DNA of 44,753 nucleotides from JBGSLA01 sp965602785 (GCA_965602785.1 CBFDAH010000004.1:1-44753); one strand, 5' to 3'. Positions 14,544 to 24,809 are shown, numbered from the stretch's first letter. Notes: generated from the sequence alone by a model not told the origin. Program-made: numbers and translations.

Positions 14544-17204
14544 TCAACTGGGGTTTTCAAGGGGATACATCTCTCCCCAATTAGAACCGGCCCGAAGATC
14601 CACCACCAGGGGGACTTTGAGGCTGACCACCTTTTCCATGACCCGGCGCACGAGGGGAGCAGTGGCGGCCAGTTCCGCTTTCGGCACCTCCAGGAGCAGC
14701 TCATCATGGATTTGTAGGAGCATCCGGGCGCCCAGACCGCCCTGGTCGAGAGCCGTCTCCACCTCCAGCATGGCCTTCTTGATGATATCTGCGGCCGAAC
14801 CCTGGAGGGGGGTGTTCACGGCGCTCCTCTCCGCCTCCTGGCGCACTATGCGGTTGGAACTATTGATTTGGGGAATCTGACGCCGTCGCCCCAGGAGGGT
14901 GGTCAGCCAACCCCGCTGGCGGGCCTCCTCCAGGGTGTTATTCAAATAGGTTTTTACCTGGGGATGTCGATCGAAGTAGCGCTGAATAAACTCCTGGGAG
15001 AGGCGATTGCCGACGCCCAACTGTTTGGCCAGGCCGAAGGCGCTCATACCGTAGATGATGCCGAAGTTGATGACCTTGGCCTGACGCCGCATGTCGGAGG
15101 AGACCATTTCGGGATGGATGCCAAAAACTGCGGCCGCGGTTTGCCGGTGAATATCCACCCCTTCTCCAAAGGCCTTAAGAAGGACGGGGTCCTCGGAAAA
15201 GTGGGCCAGAAGCCTAAGCTCCATTTGAGAATAATCGGCGCTCAAAAACACTTGCCCCGGCCCGGCCACGAAAGCCTGGCGTATCTGGCCCCCCATCTCC
15301 CCCCGAACCGGGATGTTCTGGAGGTTGGGGTCCCGGCTGGAAAGACGGCCGGTGGCAGCCACGGACTGGAGAAAGGTGGTATGTACCCGGCCGGTGGCCG
15401 GGTTGATGAGCTTTAAGAGCGCGTCCACGTAAGTAGCCTTGAGTTTCCCCAGGCTCCGGTAGGAAATGACCTTGGCGGTGATAGGGGCCTCGGAGGATAG
15501 GCTCTGGAGCACCTCCATGTCCGTGGAATACGCCGTCTTGCCTTTGGTCTTCTTCTTCGGGGTGAGTTTCAGCTTCTCAAAGAGGATGCGCCCCAGTTGT
15601 TGGGGTGATTGGATCAGAAACTCCTCCCCGGCCTCAGTGTAAATTTCCTCCTCCAGACGCTTCATCTCCGTTTCCAGCTCCTGGCCGAAGCGCTCCAAGA
15701 ACTCCCGGTCCACGGCGATGCCCCGGGCCTCCATGCGGGCCAGGATCGCCAGCAGGGGGAGCTCCAGGTCCTTATAAAGGGGGCTAAGGCCCTCCCGGGC
15801 CAATTCCGCCGTGAGTTCCGGCCAGACCTCCAGGGCCGCCGCGGCCCTAGCCCCCGCGTACTGGGCGGCTAGATCCAGAGGTAAATCCACCGCCGCGGTG
15901 GGCCGTCCGGCCAGCTCCCTCGGCCCCGGCAGGTTCACCCCCAGGTAGTGCAGGGAGATATTTTCCAGATTCTGCTCAAATCGCACCGGATTGAGGAGGT
16001 AGGAGGCCAGCAGAATGTCCCCCTCAAGTCCGGCCAACTTCTGGCCGAACCGGTCGCCCACTAAGAGTGCCGCCTTGAGATCGGAGCTCATCTTTTTAAT
16101 GCCGGCATCTTGAAAGATCGGCCCTAATTTTTTCCAAACGGCCTCGGGCTTCAGGGCCTCCCCGAAGGGGATAAAAACCCCCGCCCCCTTCTCCCAGGAG
16201 AGGGCCAGCCCGGCCACCTGGGCCATAATGGGGTGCTGCTCCCCCAGCAGGAAAAACACGCCCATCTCCCCGGCTTCTCTCAGGGCTTTGGCCACCTGGT
16301 CCAGGGATTTGTCTTCCTGCACCACCTGAAAGGCATCGGCGGGCGGCGCCTCGAAGCCGAGCTCCTTGTTGAACCTGGTGAATTCCAACTCCCCGAAGAT
16401 CTGCCGCAGGGCCTCGCGGTCCGGAGGGCCCGGGCGCAGGTCTTCCAGGTCCACCTGGAGGGGCACCTGGTCCTCCAAAATGACCAAACAGCGGCTCAGG
16501 CGAGCCTGGTCGGCGTGTTCAGTCAGGCGGGTGCGAAGGCCCTTTTCTTTTATGTCATTAATATGGGCCAGTAAATTATCCAGGGTGTGATATTGGCTAA
16601 TGAGCTTGAGCGCTGTCTTCTCCCCAATGCCCGGGACCCCGGGGATGTTATCGCTGGCGTCCCCGGCCAGGGCCTTGACGTCCACCAGCTCCGCAGGGGG
16701 AACCCCATATTTTTTCTCTATGGCCGCGGGGTCGTAGCGTACGTCCTTCATGGGGTCCCACATGGCCACCCCTTCCTGGACCAGGGCCAGGAGGTCCCGG
16801 TCTCCGGAGACGATCTCCACTGTAAAGCCCTGCTCCCGGGCCTGGCGGACCAGGGTGCAGATGAGATCGTCGGCCTCAAAGCCCTCCCGCTCCAGAATGG
16901 GCAGGTTCAGCCCCTGGACGATTTTCTGAATATAGGGGAGCTGCATGGCCAAATCCTCGGGCATGGGAGGGCGATGGGCCTTGTACAGGGGATATTCCCG
17001 ATGGCGGAAGGTGGGGGCCTTGGAGTCGAAAGTCAGGGCCAGATACTGGGGTTGGTGCTCCCGGAGGACCTTGAGGAGCATGTTGGTGACGCCGAAGGCC
17101 GCATTGGTGGGAAAGCCCCGGGAGTTGGCCAGACCTCGGATGGCGTGAAAGGCGCGGTAAATGTAGGAGCTGATGTCCAGGAGATAGAGGACCCGGGAAG
17201 CCAT
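14544..17204 (-). CDS. polA: DNA polymerase I
   Basis: An 886-residue family-A polymerase for Okazaki-fragment maturation and repair. The N-terminal 5'-3' exonuclease/flap domain (~1-290) is intact: YLLDISSYIYRAFHA, EADDLICTL, VSGDRDLLALV, GDASDNIPGVPGIGEKTA. The polymerase domain has motif A (SADYSQMELRLLAHF), motif B (RRQAKVINFGIIYGMSAFG) and motif C (LQIHDELLLEVP). The middle 3'-5' exonuclease domain (~310-480) keeps its fold but not its catalytic acids: FDTET reads FFLLGE, NLKYD reads DLKAA and YAAED reads YAGAR. It should therefore lack proofreading, as in Bacillus and Thermus Pol I. The start is ATG 17204. The gene stands alone, with no clear terminator behind it. Confidence 0.96.
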   Translation of the reverse strand: MASRVLYLLDISSYIYRAFHAIRGLANSRGFPTNAAFGVTNMLLKVLREHQPQYLALTFDSKAPTFRHREYPLYKAHRPPMPEDLAMQLPYIQKIVQGLNLPILEREGFEADDLICTLVRQAREQGFTVEIVSGDRDLLALVQEGVAMWDPMKDVRYDPAAIEKKYGVPPAELVDVKALAGDASDNIPGVPGIGEKTALKLISQYHTLDNLLAHINDIKEKGLRTRLTEHADQARLSRCLVILEDQVPLQVDLEDLRPGPPDREALRQIFGELEFTRFNKELGFEAPPADAFQVVQEDKSLDQVAKALREAGEMGVFFLLGEQHPIMAQVAGLALSWEKGAGVFIPFGEALKPEAVWKKLGPIFQDAGIKKMSSDLKAALLVGDRFGQKLAGLEGDILLASYLLNPVRFEQNLENISLHYLGVNLPGPRELAGRPTAAVDLPLDLAAQYAGARAAAALEVWPELTAELAREGLSPLYKDLELPLLAILARMEARGIAVDREFLERFGQELETEMKRLEEEIYTEAGEEFLIQSPQQLGRILFEKLKLTPKKKTKGKTAYSTDMEVLQSLSSEAPITAKVISYRSLGKLKATYVDALLKLINPATGRVHTTFLQSVAATGRLSSRDPNLQNIPVRGEMGGQIRQAFVAGPGQVFLSADYSQMELRLLAHFSEDPVLLKAFGEGVDIHRQTAAAVFGIHPEMVSSDMRRQAKVINFGIIYGMSAFGLAKQLGVGNRLSQEFIQRYFDRHPQVKTYLNNTLEEARQRGWLTTLLGRRRQIPQINSSNRIVRQEAERSAVNTPLQGSAADIIKKAMLEVETALDQGGLGARMLLQIHDELLLEVPKAELAATAPLVRRVMEKVVSLKVPLVVDLRAGSNWGEMYPLENPS

Positions 17205-17554
17205 ACTATGCTTGCCCTCCAGGTCCCTTATACTCGTTACCCCCTCGCTGTGTCAAGGAAGGGGAGGATGATGGGTCAGGGTTAAGTTAAACCTTCAGGA
17301 GAACCGATCTCCTGACGGCTGAGATCAGGATGAAGAAGATGTCTTTCCCGTTCGGCTGAGCCAGCCCGGTCGGCGTAGCATCATGGCCCGTCGCCGGCGG
17401 TTCAGGGTGACCGGCAGAGGCGGGGAGATTAATTGCCATAGCCTCGAACTGACATCAGGGCAAGGGTTGGAGAAGTTCACCTGGTAAGATTTTACATATT
17501 TACCCAATTGCGATCCCCTGGAATATAAGGTTAACCCAGGCCGCCCATACTCCC
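17205..17554. other. 350-bp gap between polA and the M48 gene, no gene seen
   Basis: A 77-codon frame at 17325-17558 (-) overlaps the end of the M48 gene and has unremarkable, repetitive composition; I do not call it. The gap holds a perfect 8-bp hairpin, TCAGGAGA ACCGA TCTCCTGA (17295-17315), with no T-run on either side. An AT-rich patch at ~17485-17510 may contain the polA promoter (TAAAAT on the minus strand) but no convincing -35. Confidence 0.5.
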
Positions 17555-18841
17555 TCACTCCAACGGAGCATGGCGGGCCAGTTTGGGAGATTGGAGGAAG
17601 ACCTCGGCGGCTCGGCCGGTTTTAAAATATTTGGCAGCAACTTTGAGGCGGGCCAGCCGTTCCAAGGGCACCGGATGGCTGTCTAAAAATTCGGTTCGCT
17701 CGAAGGGGTCGTGACTGATGGCCCCCAGGCGCTCCCACAAAGCCAGACCCCGCTCGATGTCGTAGCCCGCCTGGTAGGCGAACCACATACCATAAAGGTC
17801 GGCCTCCCGCTCGTCCTGCCGGGAAAAGACGCTCACCACCGCATCCCGGACCACCGGGTGGGCGTTGTCTCTGAACCAGAAGTTATACCGCAGGTTTGCC
17901 AGGGCTCCCACGGTTTGGGTGGCGAAGAGCCCCACCACTCTCCAGGTTTGGCCCAGCACACCTCCCACGCGACGGCGTCCCGCGCCCCGGACCAGATGTC
18001 CGAAGACGTGGTGGGCGAGTTCATGACCCTCCACCAGGGCCAGTTCGTCGTCGTTCAGACAGAAGGACACCAGACGGTGGGTGAGAATGACCCGTCCGGG
18101 CGCCGCATAGGCGTTGATCCGGCGGCCGTTGGTCTCCACCAGAATGGCATATTCCGCCGGCAGGTGCTGGGGGTAGAGGGTGACGTTGAATTTCTCCTTG
18201 TTCCGCAGTATGAGCAGTTCTACGGGACCGGAGAGGTAGCGCCCCCGGGCATCCATGGCTATATGCCGGACATTCAGCATGAGAGCCACCAACACCTCCC
18301 CGGGAAGGGCCAGGATGCTCACCCCTTGGGTGACATTGGCGGGACTATAGCGGCTGCGCCGCTGACCCCAAAACAGGCCGCGGGTAATATCCCGGGTCGT
18401 TTGAATCTTCCGGTCAAAATCCGCCACCCAGGGGTAGATGGGCCAGTTGTTCACCCCCAGGATGATGTCTCCCTGCCGGAGGCCGGCATCGTGGGCCGGG
18501 GAGGGCCGCCAGACGTTGTCGATGACGATTTTGTCCCCCTCGGTAACCCACCAGTTGAAGCCCAGAAAGGGGTAGGTACGGCCGTGGGTCTGGGGCACTG
18601 TGGCCAGGAGGCGAATGAAGACCCGGGCGGAGCGCTGCACGGTCCAGGTCTGGTTGGGATGGCGCCGGCTGGCCGCGAGCTGGACTTCCTCTACTTCAGC
18701 CACGGTAGGAGTGGGGCGCGTGACTTCAGCGCACCCCGCCATGAGGAGCAAGGCGACTCCCAGAACGGCTGTTACCCCACACCTTAAAAAACGTAGCGCA
18801 GGGATAAGCCCGCCACTAGAATGTAATAGTCGTCTACCCAT
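17555..18841 (-). CDS. PDZ-M48 metalloprotease lipoprotein
   Basis: A 428-residue envelope protein. A lipoprotein signal ends in LLLMAGC (Cys ~36). A PDZ-like segment (~115-155, AHDAGLRQGDIILGVNN) precedes the M48 zinc-protease core HELAHHVFGHL (~270-280) with the third zinc ligand in DEREADLYG (~340). Relatives such as BepA/LoiP act in outer-membrane protein quality control. The ATG at 18841 overlaps the true end of the exporter gene upstream by 58 bp, and no better start is available; AAGGA stands almost on the ATG, so the start is uncertain. Being third in an operon with a glycan synthase and a barrel exporter, it may assist barrel assembly or process the exporter; that is inference. Confidence 0.85.
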   Translation of the reverse strand: MGRRLLHSSGGLIPALRFLRCGVTAVLGVALLLMAGCAEVTRPTPTVAEVEEVQLAASRRHPNQTWTVQRSARVFIRLLATVPQTHGRTYPFLGFNWWVTEGDKIVIDNVWRPSPAHDAGLRQGDIILGVNNWPIYPWVADFDRKIQTTRDITRGLFWGQRRSRYSPANVTQGVSILALPGEVLVALMLNVRHIAMDARGRYLSGPVELLILRNKEKFNVTLYPQHLPAEYAILVETNGRRINAYAAPGRVILTHRLVSFCLNDDELALVEGHELAHHVFGHLVRGAGRRRVGGVLGQTWRVVGLFATQTVGALANLRYNFWFRDNAHPVVRDAVVSVFSRQDEREADLYGMWFAYQAGYDIERGLALWERLGAISHDPFERTEFLDSHPVPLERLARLKVAAKYFKTGRAAEVFLQSPKLARHAPLE

Positions 18842-21800
18842 TCCTTAAAATAGAAAACATGCGGATTGATGAAAAAGTTCTGCACCGGCTCAAACTCCAG
18901 GGCCACTAAACCGTGGAGAGCCGGACCCCACTCGCCATGCTGGCCCACCGCCTAGGCCGAGCCCTGGAGGATGAGGGTGGGCAGCCGGTAGATCTGCTTC
19001 TGGAAGTCCACCGTGAGGCCGATGGCGTTATACGAAAGGGGACTGAAATAGTTGTCCTTATGCTCCCGATAGGCAGTCAGATAGTAGTGGGGAGTGAGCC
19101 CCAACTTCATGCGGGAGTCTTTGATGGGTTCCCAGGTCAGGCCCTGATAGAGAGTAACCCGGCTGTTTCTATCCGAGAAAAGGGCCCCGGCAATGTTGCC
19201 CCGCCACTTCAGGTTGGGGCGGAACTGGTGGGTGAAGCTGAATTCCATCTGGTGATAGGTGATCAGCGGTACGTCTCCCAGGTTGTTCACCGACTGATAG
19301 AGCCGGGGAAAGAGGTAAGGTTCCACATCGAAGAGATCCCGGCGGGCATAGCGCAAGGTGCCGTCGGTTTTGAGCCCCATGGGGAAGTCCAACTGCACCG
19401 TGCCCAGGAGGCGATCGCGATCGTCCCTTTTGGTTACCCGGGTTGCGGTGGCCCTGTTTACCAGGGCGGGAGGCGGCGGTAAGGGGATCCACTTGGCCCC
19501 TTTCTGGAAGATGTCCCGGTCCACCCGCTTCCAGTAGCGGCGCAGGATGAGTTCCCCGCTGATTTTGAGGCGGTTGGCCAGATTGACGGGGCCCACTCCA
19601 AGAGTGAGATCAGCCCGGCGCAGGCGGGTTTTGTCCGTAGCCACCTGGGCGTCCACCCGGTCCAGCCCCAGGTTCACCGGCCCCTGGTTCTGGGAGATGC
19701 TGTTCTGCCGATATTCCCGGTACTCCACCGCCACGTGCACGGGAACTACCTTTTTCACCCAGAAACCGGCCGTGGCCCGCAAAATCCACCCATATAGGCG
19801 GTTACTGTCCCGAAACCACATGGTTTCCGGTTGGATCACCGGGATTACCCGAGGTCTTGGCAGCCCCCCGAAGATCTCCCGGTCGACGCGGGAGAACTGA
19901 TAGGGCCGCATGGTCTCTTCGGGGCGGCGCTCCCCGTGAGGATGGGGGAAAGACCGGGAGGCCAACTGAGGCCGCATGCGCTGGCGCACTTCCTCAAATT
20001 CGTTCAACAATTCCACGTCCTGGGGCGCCTCTTGTAAGGCCAGGGCGAAGGCCTTCCGAGCTCCGGCTGCGTTCCCCGACGCCCGGGCCCGCCGAGCCTC
20101 GGCCACATGGGCGATTTTGGAGTCGGGGGAGCTCTGCATTACCTCCGTGTACAGGGCCATCGCGGTTCGATCTCCCATACCCTCCAGGATGCGGCCCTTT
20201 TCCATGAGAAATTCTTGCCGAGTGAGGCGCCCGGCCAGGGGCTCCAGGGTCTGCAAAGCCTCGGGGTAGCTCTTCTGCAGACGGCAGGCCTGGACTTTCA
20301 AGAGCTGGGCCCGGGCATAGTCCGGGTGCCGTTCCGGGATCTGGGCCGCCGCGGCCTTGACCCCCTCGTACTGCCCCCGCATGAGGTAGACCCGGCCTAT
20401 TTCCAGGGCGTTCTCCGGAGTGGCCGGCTTGCCTTTGAGGGTGGTCAGAACCTTGCTCCAGTCCTTCTGGGTCATCTGGCATTGCAGGATCAGGTTCGCC
20501 AGACGCTGGTCGTCGGGCCTGAGCTTCTGGGCCCGGCGGTAGTACCTCTCCGCACCCCGTCGATCCCCCAGTTCCATGGCCAGGTCGGCCAGGGCCATGA
20601 GTTCCCCGGGGCTTTTGGGGTAGCGGCGGCGATACTGCTTGAGGACATGGAGGAGGTAGTCCAGTTTGCCGCCGTGGCGGCCCAGTTTGGAGCTGAAAAA
20701 GGCCACGGTGGCCACGTATTCCGGGCTGTCCACCTTAATACCGGGAATGCGGTAAACCATGCGGGAGAGGTCTTCATAGCGGGGCAGGCGGGGCAGCAGA
20801 TAGGCCAGGATAAGCAGGGTGGGGTGGTGGCGGCGCTTCTTCCATAAGTTGTCCACCGCCAGATCGACCCCCACCTTACAGGCCTCCGGTTCGGAGGCGT
20901 GGCACAGGGCCCGGGCCACCCAGGTGCGCTCCTCCAGACTGAGCCTGTCCGGTTTTTTTTTGTCTTCTTGAGACCAGCGGTGAGCCTCCGGCCAGTCCCG
21001 GGGGAGGCGGTGCTTTTCGGAAAAGCAACTGCCGTAGAGGCGCAAAGCCCAGCGCAGGGCTTCCGTCCAGTCCTTCTGGGCCAGGGACGCCTGGATGGAG
21101 ACCATCAGCACGGCCCGGTCCCCGGGCTGGTCCAGGCGCACTCCCTTCTCTCCCACTCTGAGGACCCTAAGCACCTCCAGGGCCTCGGGGGCGCGGCCCA
21201 GGTAAACCAAAACCCGAGCCTTTTCTAAGAGGACCTCCCGGTCCCGGGGCTCCTGCTTGAGATAACCCTGGTAACGCAGGAGAGCCGTCTCCATGTCCCC
21301 CGCCCACATCAACAGGCGGGCCTGTTCCCTGAGGAGCCGGGGGTCCTGGGGCACGGGGCACTCCTTGAGTTCCCCCTCGGCCTCCTTCCAGCGCTTGGCC
21401 TTGAGGAGGAGCGCCACGCGGCGCAGGCGCAGGCCTACGTCGTCACTGCGCTTCACCAGTTCGCCGTATTGCTTCAGGGCTTCACCCTTGGCCTGGGGCT
21501 GGAAGGACAGGGCTTCGGCCAGGAGCTGCCGGGCCATGACGTCATCAGGGTGCTTCTCCAGGTAGCGCTGGAAATATTTAGCTGCCTGGCTCCAGTGCTT
21601 CTGGTAGAAGTGCATTTGCCCCAAAAACAGGAGCAAGCGCGGATACTTGGGATTGTTTCGCTCTATGGGTTTGAGGATTTTCACCGCCCGGGAAAATTTC
21701 TGGGCATAGGAATAGGTCAGCGCGGCCTCCCAGCGCAACTCCCCGTTGATGAGCTGACGCCGCCCCGCCTCGTCCCACATGGCCGCGGCGCGGGAAAACT

Positions 21801-22863
21801 GGCGCTTGCGGGCATAGAGGCGGGCCAGGTTGACGATGGTCTCCTTGTGGGTGTCCCCCCCTTCCCAGGCCTTTTTGTAAACTTTATAAGCTTTGTCGAA
21901 GTTACCCGTGAGGATGAGCTCCAGAGCATACCAGCGCACCGTTTCGGCGTCAGGCTGGTCGTCCATCACCGTGACCAGCACCGCCACGGCCTCGGCGTGG
22001 TTGCCCTTCTGGGTCCACAGGCGGGCCAACGGCAGGGCGTGCTCTTTTTTGCCCTTGGATTTGACGAAAAGCCAGAGATAGTGCTTCAGCGCCTCGTCCA
22101 CATTTTTGGCCGCCTCCGCCGCCTTGGCCGCTTCCCGGCGGTAGGTGGCGTTCTCCGCCGCCTTCGTGAGGAGTCGCTGATAGACCTGGGTGGCTGCGTC
22201 ATAATCCCGGCTCCAGTAGTGCAGGAGGGCCAGGCGATGCAGGGCCTCGGGGTCATCGGGGTTCTGAGCTGCCTGCTCTTCCTGGAGGGGAATGGCCTCT
22301 TTAAAACGCTGCAAACCGGTGAGGAGGTCCACCAGGGTGCGGCGCACCTCGGGAGTGGGCTCGAGCCGATAGCACCGCTGATAGTAGTCCACGGCCAGAA
22401 GGCGGTCCTCCTCCCGCTGGCCGGCCAGTTGCGCGGCAAAAAGGCAGACGTCCGCATCCTTGGGATTTTCTTTAAGGTAGGTAGCCAACAACTCCAGGGC
22501 TTCTTGCCGCTGCCCCTCCTGGTTGAGGGCTTGGGCCAGCCCTTTTAAGGCCCCCGTGGCCTTGGGGTCCTTCTCCCACACCTGGCGAAAGGTCTCCCGG
22601 GCGGGCTGGACTTCGCCCTGCTTCAAATAAAGCCATCCCAGGAAAGTACCGCAGTCGGAGTGGCCCGGGTTGCGGTCCCAGGACTTCTTGGCCAGCGCCA
22701 GGGCCTGGGGGAGATCTCCCTGGTCCTCCGCCACTTTGGCACGATGGTAAAGGGCTTCGGAGCTCAGATAAAAATGGGAATCACGGTTCCAGGCATAGGC
22801 TAACATCAAGCATAAGAATACTATCGGTAAAATTATTACAAACCAGAGGCGCTTACGAGTCAT
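18784..22863 (-). CDS. TPR/beta-barrel polysaccharide exporter with in-frame amber codon
   Basis: A very long protein: an N-terminal signal anchor (~6-23), some 20 TPR-like helical pairs (~30-970), then a beta-barrel region rich in aromatic alternation (~1010 to the end). This matches the plan of BcsC and PgaA, which guide a polymer across the periplasm and outer membrane. An in-frame TAG at 18952-18954 ends the simple ORF at 1303 residues. The same frame runs on cleanly for 55 more codons, through GEWGPALHGLVALEFEP, to SLRYVF and TAA at 18784. A final aromatic Phe is the outer-membrane barrel signal, so the full gene is 1359 codons and the TAG is a nonsense mutation, readthrough or an error. 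It overlaps the GT2 gene by 11 bp and the M48 gene by 58 bp. Confidence 0.82.
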
Positions 22864-24430
22864 ACACCTGTCTCGGGTCCATGGTGGGATGCCATTGGGG
22901 CTTCTTCAGGCCCGCCAGCACCACGTCCGCCAGCACCCAGATAATGAAAGCGGAAAAGAGGCCGTTCAAGACGATGAGGCGGGGCGGCGCCCAGCCCATG
23001 TGCAGAGAAATGAACGGCAAGGTCAAGTGCAACAACACGATGCCGAGCTGGGGCAGGAGAAGCAGATAGCCCATGGAGTCGGCAAAGGGGTTGCGGTTGT
23101 TGACCCGGTAGGGAGGTTTGCGCCCCGGCGGATAGACTAGGGCTGCAAAAATAGCCGCGGTAAAAACCGGCGAGAGGCCGCAGAGGGTTTTGAACTGCTT
23201 CAGGGCGTCCTTTTTGAAAAAGACGTAGCGGAACATTAACACCGTGGCCGCCAGATACCCACCCCTGAGGGCCAGATAGTACCATTCCTGACCCTGGAAG
23301 CAGGAGTACCCTTCCCAGTAGCCCAATAGGGGCAGGAAATAAAAGGCAGGGAAGACCAGGCCGCTGATGAGGTAATTCACCATGATAAGCAGGAAGTGGA
23401 AGCGTTGGCCCAGGGCCAAACCCCGCTTTCTCAGGGGATTGTCCCAAAAAAAGAGGCGCATGGTGTCCAGACACCACTGGAAACGCTGGCGGTACACACC
23501 GGCCAGGGTCTGGGGGGCCAGCCCCCGGGACAGGGTGTAGGGGAAATAGATGCCCTTCCAGCCCCGGCTCAGGAGTTCGTAGGAGGTAGTCATATCTTCC
23601 GTGATGTTCCAGGTGACGAAGCCGGCGATTGCTTCCAGGGCCGCCCGGCTATACAGGACGCCTGAGCCGCAGGAAATGACGGCGTTGGCCTGATCGTTGC
23701 TGAGCTGGATCACCTCATAAAAGATTTCGTCCCGGTTGAAAAAGGGGTCCCCTTCCGGGAGATAAAAGGCCTGCTTGGATTGGACATAGGCCACCTGGGG
23801 CAGCTTAAAGAAACCCACCATGCGGGTGAGGATGTCCGGGGACGGAACTTGGTCGGCGTCCAGGATCAGGATGAGCTCGCCCTGGCTCAGCCCCAGGCCG
23901 AAATTGAGATTGCCGCTCTTGGCGTCATGACGGGGAAGCCCCTCCTGGGGTCGGGAGTGGTAGTGGAAATCCAGGGACCGCGCCAGCTCGGCCACCTCGG
24001 GGGAACCGTTGTCGTCCAGGACGTAGACCTGCACGGGCTGGTAAATGATGCGGCTCACTGCCAGGAGGGTGGTGCGGATGACCTGCAGGGGTTCGCCGCA
24101 ATACGTGACGAAGATGTCAACCGACTGGTATTTTTCAATCTCCAAACCTTCGGGCCGGTGAAAGCGGAGTCTCCAGAGATCGCAGGCCAGGAAAACCAAC
24201 AGGAGATAGGCCAGGGATTCGACGATAAAAAAAAGGATGCTCTGGTCACCCGGGGTGCGGATCATGAGACGGCCCAGCCAGGCCAGGTACACCGCCCCCA
24301 GGAAGAGGGTGAGGAAAGATAGGTTATGAGCGGCCAGACGCCGGGGCCGGTCCTCCAAATCCTGGTAGCGCCGATAGGGGAGACGCCGACGCCAATCAGC
24401 CATTAAAAACTGGAAAGGATTCAGGCGCAC
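22853..24430 (-). CDS. Cellulose-synthase-like GT2 glycosyltransferase
   Basis: A 525-residue membrane synthase of the BcsA/PgaC type that polymerises sugar nucleotides and threads the chain through the inner membrane. Two N-terminal membrane helices (~38-56, 66-85) precede the GT2 domain with VDIFVTYCGE, VLDDNGSPE, ILDADQVPSPD (DxD metal site), ITEDMTTSYE (TED catalytic base) and QRFQWCLD, a variant of QxxRW in which Arg is Gln. At least four further helices follow. No PilZ domain is present, so direct c-di-GMP control as in BcsA is not expected. It starts at GTG 24430 with GAGGTGA before it, just after a small ORF. It is first in the operon with the TPR exporter and M48 protein. The sugar is unknown. 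Confidence 0.88.
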   Translation of the reverse strand: MRLNPFQFLMADWRRRLPYRRYQDLEDRPRRLAAHNLSFLTLFLGAVYLAWLGRLMIRTPGDQSILFFIVESLAYLLLVFLACDLWRLRFHRPEGLEIEKYQSVDIFVTYCGEPLQVIRTTLLAVSRIIYQPVQVYVLDDNGSPEVAELARSLDFHYHSRPQEGLPRHDAKSGNLNFGLGLSQGELILILDADQVPSPDILTRMVGFFKLPQVAYVQSKQAFYLPEGDPFFNRDEIFYEVIQLSNDQANAVISCGSGVLYSRAALEAIAGFVTWNITEDMTTSYELLSRGWKGIYFPYTLSRGLAPQTLAGVYRQRFQWCLDTMRLFFWDNPLRKRGLALGQRFHFLLIMVNYLISGLVFPAFYFLPLLGYWEGYSCFQGQEWYYLALRGGYLAATVLMFRYVFFKKDALKQFKTLCGLSPVFTAAIFAALVYPPGRKPPYRVNNRNPFADSMGYLLLLPQLGIVLLHLTLPFISLHMGWAPPRLIVLNGLFSAFIIWVLADVVLAGLKKPQWHPTMDPRQVYDS

Positions 24431-24433
24431 GGC

Positions 24434-24493
24434 TCACCTCTTGACCGGGAGTTCGAAATCCTGGAAACGAATATGACTAGTACCACAAGGCAT
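24434..24493 (-). CDS. Possible 19-residue leader ORF before the GT2 gene
   Basis: AAGGAGG (24502-24508) stands 8 bases before ATG 24493, and the frame reads MPCGTSHIRFQDFELPVKR then TGA. The stop lies inside the ribosome site (AGAGGTGA) of the GT2 gene, 3 bp before its GTG, so translation would be coupled. An ATG six bases upstream (24499) is too close to the ribosome site. Too short for homology judgement; chance is possible, but the ribosome site is the strongest nearby. Confidence 0.4.
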   Translation of the reverse strand: MPCGTSHIRFQDFELPVKR

Positions 24494-24499
24494 GGCCAT

Positions 24500-24800
24500 T
24501 CCCTCCTTGGAATTTGGCTGAGAGATAGGAGCGCCTGACTGGTCCAACGGGGCGAGAGAGAGTAGTGTTTTTCCCGATTTATTAAATAAGTATTTTTACT
24601 AGGTTTACCTAAGGTTTTCCATTAGGGGTTTTCCCTATCTTCTTGTCTGAATATTTTTTTTTGTCAACAAGAAAATTTCTACATGACATTAAAGTTGTTA
24701 AAATCTCAGGTAAAAAAATTTTCGGGATATCCTCGTCTCGCCATTCCTAACCCCCTCCCCTGGGCCCCCTGACCCCCTGCCCCTAAACGCCCAAGAGTGC
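24500..24800. other. AT-rich divergent promoter region, no gene
   Basis: This gap precedes the polysaccharide operon (-) and the cobalamin riboswitch (+). It is AT-rich at ~24555-24720, unlike the rest of the window, with a TTGACA on the minus strand at 24662-24667 that lacks a clear -10 at the right distance. AGGTTTACCT (24601-24610) is a short palindrome that could bind a regulator. Nothing coding is visible. Confidence 0.4.
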
Positions 24801-24809
24801 TTTTCCTGC

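Noticed and set aside
17325..17558. 77-codon frame downstream of the M48 gene
   Set aside because: Overlaps the M48 stop, has no ribosome site and reads as Arg/Ser-rich noise.
17711..18787. 358-codon plus-strand frame opposite the M48 gene
   Set aside because: The M48 HExxH and PDZ motifs on the other strand are unmistakable; this frame is their mirror.
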